From DTU080 sp050945315 (GTDB lineage: Bacteria; Bacillota; Limnochordia; DTU080): a stretch of 18,291 bases of DNA. Both the position numbers and the translations under genes were made by a program. The notes under the pieces were generated by a model that worked only from the letters and a program-made list of their open reading frames with translations, searched no databases and had not been told where the DNA came from. Position 1 is the first letter of the stretch, and each line of letters opens with the position of its first letter. This document shows, one piece after another, positions 1-8,022 of the stretch. The DNA lies in contig JBMNSS010000043.1 in NCBI GenBank assembly GCA_050945315.1, forward strand, positions 1 to 18,291, given 5' to 3'.

Positions 1-3000
1 GGACAGGCGCCGTAGCCGAAGGAGTACCTGCGCCCCCGATACTCTCCCCGCCACAAGCGCCCTACAGGCACGTCGGGAGAATCCCCAAATCCCCACTCAG
101 AGCGAATCTGAGCATGGAGCCACTCGGACGCCGCCTCAGCCGTCTCAATGGCCAGGGCCTGCAAGATGTGGCTGCGCACATACTCACCCTGATCTTTGAG
201 ACGCGCCGCCTCTTGAGCGATCCCCCGGCCTGCCGTAACCACAAAGAGGCAAAGACTGTCAACTCTCCCATTGCGGGGACTGACGTAGTCCGCCAGACAC
301 AGTCCGGACCGTCCGGACTGACGCGGCAACTCCCACTGCACCAGCTGCTCACCGCTCTTCGTGTCGAAAAGCAGTATGTAGTCGCCCTGGCCGGCCGCAG
401 GGAAGAACTGCCTGATCGCCGCCACCTGCATCAAGCCTTGTCGGCAATCGTCTTGTATACGCTGAACCTGCTCCCGCAATTGGAGGGCCTTATCGTTGTC
501 AGGGCCCAACGGTCCTTTCAGACCCAGATGATGCCTGTACAAGCGAACCGGGTTCATATATCGCCAGATTTCATCCGGATCTATCTCCGTCAACACGTGC
601 CTGTCAAAATCAGCGGGTTGAGGCAGCCTTTCCAGAACGGATACGGTGGAATGAGCCGACTCGTCACGGATCTTCGGCGCCTCCGATGTGGACGCCACCG
701 GGTTAGCCGTCTCTAGAGCCAAGCGATCCTCCAAGATCCGCCGTTGATCAGGATCCATGATCTGATTGGCCAGCTCCAGGCCTTGCATCACGTCACAGGC
801 ATAGGCAACCGGGCCCTGATAGGCCGGGGCGATCCTCTTGCGGGTAAAACGGTCGGTGAGTGCCGCGCCTCCGACCAGCATCGGCGGGTAAAGCCCGGCT
901 TGAGAGAGCGCTTCCGCAGCCATGACCATCTGATGCGCCGATCTCACCAAAAGCCCTGACAGACCTATGAGATCCGGTTTGTGCTCCCGAACGGCTTGAA
1001 TCAAGGCAGCCGGTGGCACCTTGACTCCCAAGTCGATGACCCGATACCCGTTATTGCTCAGCACCATCTCCACCAAGTTCTTGCCGATATCATGTACATC
1101 GCCCTGTACAGTGGCCAAAACCACCGTTCCTTTGGGACTCACCGCCGCCTGGTCGATGTGGGACTGCAAAAAAGCGACGGCTGCCTTCATCACTTCGGCG
1201 CTGGTCAGCACTTCAGTCACAATCAGTTCATTGCGCTTAAACAGCCGGCCTACCTCTTCCATGCCTTTCAACAACGACCCGTTGATAATCTCCATAGGTG
1301 TCGCTTCTTTGAGCGCCTGAGCCAAATCGTCAAACAGACCGTCTTTGGTTCCCTCAACGATGTATCTCGCCAGCCGCTCATCAAGACTGCGCGCTTGATC
1401 CTGCGGTCCTGAGGTCTCCGCGTGACGATATCGCCCCGCAAAGGCGGCGATCACCTCATCATCCGGCTGAAAAAGCACTCTTGCGGCCAACTCTTTCTCA
1501 TCAGGCGCAAGACCGGCATAGCGCCGCAGGCGCTCGGTGTTGACAATGGCCAAATCAAGACCCGCTTCCGTGCAATGGAAAAGAAAGACGGAGTTTAAGA
1601 CTTCACGCGCCGCGGGAGGCAGGCCAAACGACACATTACTGATTCCCAAGACAGTCTTACAGGCGGGGAAAGCCTGCTTAATCAGACGCAACCCCTCAAT
1701 GGTCTCCCGCGCTGAATGCGCGTACTGCCTGTCTCCGGTGGCGCAGGGAAAGACCAAGGGATCAAAGATGATATTTGCAGGTTGTATGCCGTGTTTATGT
1801 ACCAGAATGTCATGCGCCCGCCGGGCAATCTCCAGCTTCCTCTGTCGCGACACGGCCATGCCCTCTTCATCGATCAGCCCTACGACCAAAGCCGCCCCAT
1901 AGCGACGCATGAGGGGGACTATATCATCGATACGACGTTCCCCGTCTTCCAGGTTCACCGAATTGATGATCGCCTTGCCCTGACAGTACGTCAGTGCCCG
2001 CTCAATCACCCGGGCCTCCGTGGAGTCGATCATCAAAGGCGCTTTGACCAACCGGATGACATGAGACAGAAGAGACTCCATATCACGGACTTCATCCCGG
2101 TCAGGATCACTGACGCAGATATCCACGATCTGCGCTCCGTGGCGCTCCTGCCGACGGGTCACTTCCGCCGCTTCTTCGTAGCGCCCCTCATGGATCAGAC
2201 GGCGAAACCGACGCGAGCCGATGACATTGGCCCGCTCGCCCACCAAAACCGGACGATTATCTTCCGCAATCTCCAGATTGGTGATGCCGGAGACAAACGT
2301 ACCGGGGACCGGTTGCCACCGCCGAGGAGGATAAAGACTGATCTTCTTGGCCATCAGTCGGATATGCTCCGATGTCGTGCCGCAACATCCACCCACCACA
2401 TTGAGCCAACCTCGCTGAGCGAAGCGCTCCAACGCCTCGACCATTTGCTCTGGGGTCTCTCCGTAGTGCCCCTCTTCGTCAGGCAAACCCGCATTCGGCA
2501 CACAGGCCACGGCAACTGCAGCACGCTCGCCCAACGCCCGCAGATGATCGGTCATCAACTCCGGCCCCGTCGCGCAGTTCAATCCCAGATACAGCAGATC
2601 CGCATGCTCCAGGCTGGTGATAAGGGCCTCCATATCCTGGCCGGCCAGCATCGTGCCCCCTGGCTCAACCGTAACGGATACGGCCACGGGAACGAGGGGG
2701 CCGCCCAACTCCTCCCATAGTCCTTGGATTCCCACCAACCCGGCCTTGATGTTCCTCGTATCCTGACAGGTCTCAAGCAGAAGATAGTCGACGCCCCCGT
2801 CCACGAGAGCCCGTGCTTGTTCCCGAAACGCTCTGACCAGCTCATCGAAGCCAATCCCGCCCGTTACGGAGATCGACTTGGTCGTCGGGCCCATAGAGCC
2901 CGCCACAAAGCGCGGTCTATCCGTGGTGGTGAAGGAATCAGCCACCCGCCGTGCCAAGCGGGCTGCCTCATACGTGAGAGCGTAGGCTTGATCGGCGAGA

Positions 3001-3269
3001 CCGTATTCCGCCAGAACAGGCGCTCCTGATCCGAAGGTGTTGGTCTCAATGATGTCGGCACCGGCACGCAGGTACTCTTCATGGATCGCAAGGATCAAGT
3101 CCGGGCGGGTCTTCACCAGATACTCATGACAGCCCTCGTAGTCAGGGTGTCCGTAATCGGCGGCAGTCAAGCCCCGCTGCTGGATGACGGTGCCCATGGC
3201 CCCGTCGAGGACCAAGATCCGATCCCGCAATGCCTCCCGCAACAGCTGCACCCGAGTCTGCTCGCTCAT
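1..3269 (-). CDS. metH: Cobalamin-dependent methionine synthase MetH (C-terminus beyond the left edge)
   Basis: Cytosolic enzyme that transfers the methyl group of 5-methyl-tetrahydrofolate through cobalamin to homocysteine, giving methionine. About 1089 codons are in the window without an in-frame stop. Domains in order: homocysteine-binding (residues 1-310) with zinc ligands C232, C295 and C296 (LNCATGPE and GGCCGTT, the same 63-residue spacing as the E. coli enzyme); pterin-binding (about 335-600); B12 cap (about 640-720); B12-binding with DVHDIG at 724-729, H726 being the cobalt ligand; and the SAM-dependent reactivation domain from about 900, ending at the edge near RYSFGYGAC. Roughly 80 residues should be missing. 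The ATG is preceded by GGGGGAAG and overlaps the TGA of the upstream YitJ-like gene as ATGA, so translation is probably coupled. All key residues are intact. The family call is certain; only the distal end is unseen. Confidence 0.97.
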   Translation of the reverse strand, partial: MSEQTRVQLLREALRDRILVLDGAMGTVIQQRGLTAADYGHPDYEGCHEYLVKTRPDLILAIHEEYLRAGADIIETNTFGSGAPVLAEYGLADQAYALTYEAARLARRVADSFTTTDRPRFVAGSMGPTTKSISVTGGIGFDELVRAFREQARALVDGGVDYLLLETCQDTRNIKAGLVGIQGLWEELGGPLVPVAVSVTVEPGGTMLAGQDMEALITSLEHADLLYLGLNCATGPELMTDHLRALGERAAVAVACVPNAGLPDEEGHYGETPEQMVEALERFAQRGWLNVVGGCCGTTSEHIRLMAKKISLYPPRRWQPVPGTFVSGITNLEIAEDNRPVLVGERANVIGSRRFRRLIHEGRYEEAAEVTRRQERHGAQIVDICVSDPDRDEVRDMESLLSHVIRLVKAPLMIDSTEARVIERALTYCQGKAIINSVNLEDGERRIDDIVPLMRRYGAALVVGLIDEEGMAVSRQRKLEIARRAHDILVHKHGIQPANIIFDPLVFPCATGDRQYAHSARETIEGLRLIKQAFPACKTVLGISNVSFGLPPAAREVLNSVFLFHCTEAGLDLAIVNTERLRRYAGLAPDEKELAARVLFQPDDEVIAAFAGRYRHAETSGPQDQARSLDERLARYIVEGTKDGLFDDLAQALKEATPMEIINGSLLKGMEEVGRLFKRNELIVTEVLTSAEVMKAAVAFLQSHIDQAAVSPKGTVVLATVQGDVHDIGKNLVEMVLSNNGYRVIDLGVKVPPAALIQAVREHKPDLIGLSGLLVRSAHQMVMAAEALSQAGLYPPMLVGGAALTDRFTRKRIAPAYQGPVAYACDVMQGLELANQIMDPDQRRILEDRLALETANPVASTSEAPKIRDESAHSTVSVLERLPQPADFDRHVLTEIDPDEIWRYMNPVRLYRHHLGLKGPLGPDNDKALQLREQVQRIQDDCRQGLMQVAAIRQFFPAAGQGDYILLFDTKSGEQLVQWELPRQSGRSGLCLADYVSPRNGRVDSLCLFVVTAGRGIAQEAARLKDQGEYVRSHILQALAIETAEAASEWLHAQIRSEWGFGDSPDVPVGRLWRGEYRGRRYSFGYGAC

Positions 3270-5290
3270 TGGCTTCCCCCATTATTCAACGGACGGGTGC
3301 CTCTGCGGATCTGCTCCACGAGAGCGCAGATTGGCTCGTGCTTGCCGAATGAGAGTACAACGTAAATGCCGCTGATCATCCGGCCGGCCTGATCCACCAG
3401 TTCCGCTGCTTGGCTGAGACCGACTCTGAGACCTTCATCGCCCGCCAGCTCCAGTTCACGACGAATGTGTGCGGGCACAGTGATGCCGGGCACTTCATTG
3501 TGAAGATAAACGGCATGCTTGTAGCTGTGAAGGGGCATCACGCCCATCAAAATGGGGACATCGCAGCCGGAGATCTCATCCAGAACCCGATGCAGGGACT
3601 CCAGTTCATAGACCGGTTGTGTCATCACAAATTGAGCCCCGGCAGACAGTTTCTGACGAAAGCGCTCAATTTCACGGGGCAGATCGTCTGCATTCACATT
3701 CAGCGCGCAACCAATGGTGAAGTCCGTGGGCTCCCCCGTTGGATTGCCAAGCAGATCGTGGCCCACATTCAGATCCCGCAATACCTTGATGAGACCTATG
3801 GCATCGAGGTCGTAGACGGGAGTGGCGTGGGCGACGTTGCCTAAGGAGGGCGGATCACCGGTCAAAGCGAGAATATTGCGCAGTCCCAAAGCATGAGCGC
3901 CCAACAAATCGGATTGCAGCCCCATCAGGTTCCGATCGCGAGTGGTCAGATGGACGATCGCATCCACACCGACCTCTTGCTCGATGAGATGCGCACTGGC
4001 AATGGCAGCCATGCGCACTCTGGCCATGGGGCTGTCGGCTACATTGATGCAATCAACTCCGGCGGCCTTGAGCGCCGCGGCCGCTTCAAGAAACTTCTTG
4101 GTCACCGACCCCTTGGGCGGATCTAGTTCCACACTGATGACGAACTCACGATCCAGCTTGGCACGCAGATCCCGGCCGGTGGAGTCACCGGGTGCTTCCG
4201 AACTCGTCCCCAAGCAACGGCGATCGAAAGGATCCACACGCTCTGCAACCCTGACGATTGTCTGTTCGCCGCGGACCGAGCTGCTCTGGATCTTCTCTCT
4301 GCCGGCCACGTCGATGCCCTCGAGATACTGCTTCATAGCCGCAATGTGTTGGGGAGTTGTGCCGCAGCAGCCGCCGATCAGACGCACGCCCCGGTCAATG
4401 AAGGACTTCACCATTGATGCGAAGTACTCGGGAGTGGCCGAGTACAGCACACGGCCATCCACATACGAAGGCAGACCTGCGTTTGGCATGGCTGACCACA
4501 TCACCGGGAAAGAAATGTGCTCAGCGAGAAGATCCAGAGCCTCTAAGACATATACAGGACCGCTGCCGCAGTTGACCCCGACTACGTCAGGGTGATCGGC
4601 GGGATCCAGATCATTCAGCATGGCCGCCACGTCCCTGGGTGTGTGACCGGTGAGGGTGGCCAGCCGGACTCCTTCTCCCCGGCGCGGCAGACTGCGGGGG
4701 GACCCGTCCGGCCAAAAGGCAAATTGCACCACGACAGGCAGTCTTGAGATGTCACGCGCCGCTCGAACGGCCTCGATCGCCTCCACGGGATCAGCCATGG
4801 TCTCTATGATGAAAAGATCGATACCGCCGGCGAGCAAGGCCTCCATTTGTTCCCGGAAAAGTTCTCGCATCCGCTGCCGTCCGACAGTGTCTGACAAGCC
4901 GGGCGAGATATCCAAGGCTCCCACTGAGCCTGCCACCAATGCGGATTCACCCGCTATTTCACGGGCCGCACGAGCGATCTTGACACCCCAGACGTTTATG
5001 TCCCACACTCGCGCTTGCTGACCGCACTTTTTCAGTTTGAGCCGATTGGCACCGTAGGTGTTGGTCTCGATGAGTGACGCTCCCGCCAACAGATAATCGA
5101 GATGTGCCTTCTGCACAGCATCTTTGTCTGACAGATTGAGACACTCAAACGCCCCTACCGGGCGATCAACTCGTTCGTGCAGTAAGGACCCGATGCCTCC
5201 GTCAGCTAAGACCACTCTTTCATTCAGACGTGACAAAAACACTTGCTCCGCTGAAGGCGTATCCAGTCTGCCTGTAGTACGTGCGGTCAT
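3266..5290 (-). CDS. yitJ: Bifunctional homocysteine S-methyltransferase / 5,10-methylenetetrahydrofolate reductase (YitJ-type)
   Basis: A 674-residue two-domain cytosolic enzyme. The N-terminal domain (about 20-345) is a zinc homocysteine methyltransferase with GVNCGSGP (C241) and GGCCGTT (C308, C309). The C-terminal domain (about 395-655) is a MetF-like flavin reductase that turns 5,10-methylene- into 5-methyl-tetrahydrofolate; it starts at FVISVELDPPKG and contains LALTGDPP and the late FVMTQPVYE segment. The ATG at 5290 has AGAAGGGA 10 nt upstream. It is the first gene of an operon with metH, so the fused reductase supplies MetH with its methyl donor. The methyl donor of the N-terminal domain is not evident: it could be S-methylmethionine, betaine, or methyl-THF indirectly. 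The symbol follows the Bacillus subtilis protein of the same architecture. A structured leader precedes the gene. Confidence 0.95.
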   Translation of the reverse strand: MTARTTGRLDTPSAEQVFLSRLNERVVLADGGIGSLLHERVDRPVGAFECLNLSDKDAVQKAHLDYLLAGASLIETNTYGANRLKLKKCGQQARVWDINVWGVKIARAAREIAGESALVAGSVGALDISPGLSDTVGRQRMRELFREQMEALLAGGIDLFIIETMADPVEAIEAVRAARDISRLPVVVQFAFWPDGSPRSLPRRGEGVRLATLTGHTPRDVAAMLNDLDPADHPDVVGVNCGSGPVYVLEALDLLAEHISFPVMWSAMPNAGLPSYVDGRVLYSATPEYFASMVKSFIDRGVRLIGGCCGTTPQHIAAMKQYLEGIDVAGREKIQSSSVRGEQTIVRVAERVDPFDRRCLGTSSEAPGDSTGRDLRAKLDREFVISVELDPPKGSVTKKFLEAAAALKAAGVDCINVADSPMARVRMAAIASAHLIEQEVGVDAIVHLTTRDRNLMGLQSDLLGAHALGLRNILALTGDPPSLGNVAHATPVYDLDAIGLIKVLRDLNVGHDLLGNPTGEPTDFTIGCALNVNADDLPREIERFRQKLSAGAQFVMTQPVYELESLHRVLDEISGCDVPILMGVMPLHSYKHAVYLHNEVPGITVPAHIRRELELAGDEGLRVGLSQAAELVDQAGRMISGIYVVLSFGKHEPICALVEQIRRGTRPLNNGGSQ

Positions 5291-5466
5291 CTTGTCTAAA
5301 TCCCTTCTAGGCTTACGGCCTTGTTCACGATTGAACAGGCCAGCAGGTAGTGATCAGCACAATTCAACGCCAAAGGGGAATCACCTGCCCCGTGATAGTC
5401 TCCCGGGGAAGGCGAAAAATGCTTCAACCGAATGAGCGCCTTCTCTTTACAGAGCCATTTTGCGGC
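5291..5466 (-). promoter_or_regulatory. Structured leader of the methionine operon, candidate cis-regulatory RNA
   Basis: Read on the minus strand, the leader can form four successive helices: GAAGGCG/CGCCUUC (5443-5437 with 5414-5408), CCCCG/CGGGG (near 5408-5404 with 5392-5388), GCAGGUGAU/AUCAC-UA-CCUGC (5388-5380 with 5354-5343, a two-base bulge), and a 10-bp hairpin with one bulge, GGCC-UGUUCA/UGAACA-A-GGCC (5341-5317). The last hairpin ends about 9 nt before the ribosome-binding site AGAAGGGA (5308-5301). Helices 1/2 and 2/3 share a base at their edges, so adjacent helices stack or compete. I do not find the S-box, cobalamin-box or T-box core motifs. A regulatory role is inferred from length, structure and the downstream genes. 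Confidence 0.4.
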
Positions 5467-5474
5467 GGTAAAAT
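5446..5474 (+). promoter_or_regulatory. Sigma-A-type promoter of the marR-exporter operon
   Basis: The -35 box TTTACA (5446-5451) and -10 box TAAAAT (5469-5474) are separated by 17 bp. Each differs from the consensus at one position. Transcription should start near 5481, giving a leader of about 70 nt before marR. Confidence 0.7.
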
Positions 5475-5490
5475 TATGCTACACTAATAG

Positions 5491-5503
5491 TTCGTGGAAC
5501 GAA
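5491..5503. promoter_or_regulatory. Palindromic operator, probable MarR binding site
   Basis: TTCGT-GGA-ACGAA is a perfect 5-bp inverted repeat with a 3-bp spacer, about 10 bp downstream of the predicted marR transcription start. This position suits autorepression by the encoded MarR protein. On the other strand it overlaps where the -35 region would lie for the best -10 candidate (CATAAT, 5478-5473) of the divergent methionine operon, so one site might affect both directions. Confidence 0.5.
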
Positions 5504-5552
5504 TAATAAGGGAGGCTAAATTTAAGGGAGCAAACAACAGGAGGCTTATCCC

Positions 5553-6101
5553 ATGAAAAAGAACGCCGGCATCAAAGAAGACTCGACCGGCAAGGATCCG
5601 GCCATGGTCTCAGAGCCCGCCCTCACAGACATCGACCACCCCCGGGCGGACGACAAAGACGATGTCACCATTGATGAGACAATCGTGGCCATGGAGTCAT
5701 TGCTACGCAAGATCAATTTCATGTTGAGCAAACGAGGAAGATCGGTCCTCCGGGAATTCGATTTGACACCGCCTCAGTTTGTAGCGCTGTCACATGTGCA
5801 TCATCATCCGGAACTGGCGATGAGCGAGCTGTGCCAAAAAATGCAGTTGACCAACGCCACGGTGACGGGCTTAGTCGATCGCCTGGAACAAAAGACCTTG
5901 GTGGAGCGCATCCGTGACCCGGAAGATCGACGCACGATCCGGCTTCACACCACGAGACTGGGAGAGACGCTTTTCACGAAATCCTTGCAGGCTCGCCAAC
6001 GCAGGTTAGCCGCCGATGTCGTAGGTTTCTCGAATGAAGAGAAGGGCCAATTGGTGGCCTTGCTGCAGCGGCTCGTCGAATCTATGGGCAGACCCAGATG
6101 A
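5553..6101 (+). CDS. MarR-family winged-helix transcriptional regulator
   Basis: A 182-residue DNA-binding protein, longer than typical MarR proteins (about 140-150) because of an acidic, probably disordered N-terminal extension of about 40 residues. The core has the expected dimerisation helices, a recognition helix around LTNATVTGLVDRLE and the canonical wing DPEDRRTIRL. The ATG at 5553 has a perfect AGGAGG (5539-5544) 8 nt upstream, so the extension is probably real; the next internal ATG has no such site. It is the first gene of an operon with the ABC exporter (46 nt downstream) and the adaptor. By analogy with other MarR-exporter operons it probably represses its own promoter and is relieved by a small molecule, whose identity the sequence does not show. 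Confidence 0.93.
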   Translation: MKKNAGIKEDSTGKDPAMVSEPALTDIDHPRADDKDDVTIDETIVAMESLLRKINFMLSKRGRSVLREFDLTPPQFVALSHVHHHPELAMSELCQKMQLTNATVTGLVDRLEQKTLVERIRDPEDRRTIRLHTTRLGETLFTKSLQARQRRLAADVVGFSNEEKGQLVALLQRLVESMGRPR

Positions 6102-6147
6102 GTATGGCCTACGGCTTTGAGTTCGAGGTGAAGGGAAGTGACGCGCA

Positions 6148-8004
6148 GTGTTCTTGCGGGTTATCCGTGAAGTGGTTGTGCCATTCTGGTACTTAGTTGC
6201 GGCAGGCATAGCCTTGATGGGCCTGACAACGGCAATCAACCTGGCACCGCCTTGGTTGATGAAGATGCTCATCGACGACGTGTTCACGCAGGGTAATCTA
6301 CCGATGCTGAACCTCGTCGTTTTTGCCACCGTACTGGTCTACATCACCCGTGCCCTGATCTCTTTTACCCAAAACATCACCAACAATCTGTTGGGACAAA
6401 ACATTACGCGTTTGATGCGCAAGCGTGTTTACAACCACTTGCTGACCATGGAAAACCAGTTCTTTGAAAATGAACAGGTAGGTCGCATCGTCTCCCGAGT
6501 GATGGGCGACGTGGATGCGGTTGAACATCTGATTACCGGCGGTGTGGAACAGCTCATCGTCTCAGCCATGACTCTCATCGGCATTGCGGCCATTCTGTTT
6601 CGGATCAACTGGCAACTCGCTCTCTTCTCCCTGATACCCATCCCCTTTCTGATTTTGGTCATGACCGGCTTTGGCAGCAAAGTGCGGCTGGTCTATCGTT
6701 CGGTCCGGGAAAAGGCGGCCGAGGTTACCGGAAAGCTGGCGGATTCCGTAGCCGGAATTACCGTCGTCAAGTCCTTTGCCCGGGAACCGGAGGAGCGCTC
6801 CTGGTTCGGCCGGCAACTAGATGAGTATTTCAAGATGAACATGGAAGCCACCACCCTGTGGGTGTCTTATTTTCCCATGATCAGCTTTATCACCGGGATC
6901 GGCAGCGTGATGATCTTGTGGCTTGGCGGGCAACAAATCATCGGCGGCATTCTCACCATCGGCGAGCTGGTGGCCTTTAACAGCTACTTAGGTCAATTCT
7001 ACAGCCCCGTGATGCAGATCTCACGGCTTTCGGTGCAACTGCAAAGATCGCTGGCCTCCGTGGACCGTGTCTTCGAGCTGATAGATCGTGAGCCCAAGAT
7101 CAAGGATGCCCCCGATGCCCAAGAGCGCAGCCACATCGAGGGTCGCGTGGAGTTTCGAAACGTCCACTTTTCCTATGAGCCCGGTCAACCGGTGCTCCAC
7201 GGAGTCTCTTTTGTGGCCAATCCCGGTGAGATGATCGCCCTGGTCGGACCGAGCGGCTCAGGTAAGAGTACGATCACCAACCTCATTCCGCGCTTCTACG
7301 ACGTGGAACAGGGCAGTATCTTGATCGACGGACTGGACGTGCGCCAATGGAAGCTGGCTTCCCTGCGCGGTCACATAGGGATGGTGCTGCAAGATACCTT
7401 CTTGTTCAACGGCACGGCACGCGAGAATCTGGCATATGGCCGCCTGGATGCCGCCGAGGAAGAGATCATTGAGGCGGCCAAAGCGGCTCGGATCCATGAT
7501 TTTCTCGCCGGTCTGCCCCAAGGTTACGATACGCAACTCGGTGAGCGCGGGGTCAAACTCTCGGGCGGTCAAAGACAGAGACTCTCCATCGCTCGCACGG
7601 TTTTGAAGGATCCTAAGATCCTTATTCTGGACGAAGCCACATCATCGGTGGACACCGAAGTCGAGTCTTTGATCCAGGAAGCCTTGGAGGATCTGATGAA
7701 AAACCGCACCACGATCGTCATCGCCCATCGTCTGTCCACCATCAAGAATGCAGATCGCATCATCGCCATCAAGGACGGTCGGATCGTGGAAGAGGGTTCA
7801 CACGACGAGCTGATGGCAAAACAGGGCCTGTATGCCCACCTCTACCAGCTTCAGTTCCAGATGCAGGATGAAGCCGCCGACAAAGCTAAGCGGCGCACTG
7901 ATCGCAGACCCGGGCGAGGTCGGCGACCAAGAGACCCGGAATCGGCGGAAGATCGTTTTCCCGGCCCGGGCGCCATGGAGTTTGACCTACCCAATGTTCC
8001 GTAG
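6148..8004 (+). CDS. Half-size ABC exporter (permease fused to ATPase, MsbA/BmrA type)
   Basis: A 618-residue inner-membrane exporter that should act as a dimer. The N-terminal membrane domain (about 10-310) has six hydrophobic segments. The ATPase domain follows: Walker A GPSGSGKST (367-375), signature LSGGQRQR (from 471), Walker B ILILDE (491-496) and the H-loop histidine H527. All catalytic residues are present, so both sites of a homodimer could hydrolyse ATP. The start is GTG at 6148; an in-frame stop lies just upstream (6139-6141) and the Shine-Dalgarno-like sequence is AAGGGA, 11 nt away. The last 40 residues or so form an unusual tail rich in Arg, Pro and Gly beyond the normal end of the family. 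Its place between marR and an adaptor gene suggests drug, lipid or peptide export; the substrate is unknown. Confidence 0.95.
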   Translation: MFLRVIREVVVPFWYLVAAGIALMGLTTAINLAPPWLMKMLIDDVFTQGNLPMLNLVVFATVLVYITRALISFTQNITNNLLGQNITRLMRKRVYNHLLTMENQFFENEQVGRIVSRVMGDVDAVEHLITGGVEQLIVSAMTLIGIAAILFRINWQLALFSLIPIPFLILVMTGFGSKVRLVYRSVREKAAEVTGKLADSVAGITVVKSFAREPEERSWFGRQLDEYFKMNMEATTLWVSYFPMISFITGIGSVMILWLGGQQIIGGILTIGELVAFNSYLGQFYSPVMQISRLSVQLQRSLASVDRVFELIDREPKIKDAPDAQERSHIEGRVEFRNVHFSYEPGQPVLHGVSFVANPGEMIALVGPSGSGKSTITNLIPRFYDVEQGSILIDGLDVRQWKLASLRGHIGMVLQDTFLFNGTARENLAYGRLDAAEEEIIEAAKAARIHDFLAGLPQGYDTQLGERGVKLSGGQRQRLSIARTVLKDPKILILDEATSSVDTEVESLIQEALEDLMKNRTTIVIAHRLSTIKNADRIIAIKDGRIVEEGSHDELMAKQGLYAHLYQLQFQMQDEAADKAKRRTDRRPGRGRRPRDPESAEDRFPGPGAMEFDLPNVP

Positions 8005-8022
8005 GGAGGGGGCGAATAAGCC

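Noticed and set aside
1716..2720. A 334-codon open frame on the plus strand opposite metH
   Set aside because: It lies entirely antisense to metH, whose domains are well conserved in this stretch (zinc and pterin sites). Its translation is low in recognisable motifs and it has no ribosome-binding site.
5315..5342. Hairpin before the yitJ-like gene as an intrinsic terminator
   Set aside because: The stem is strong, but it is followed by GTAAGCC on the minus strand and AGCAGG on the plus strand, with no T-run.
5291..5466. SAM-I, cobalamin riboswitch or T-box
   Set aside because: I looked for the GGCCC/GAAACC-type S-box core, the cobalamin box and the T-box GGGTGG sequence on the minus strand and found none.
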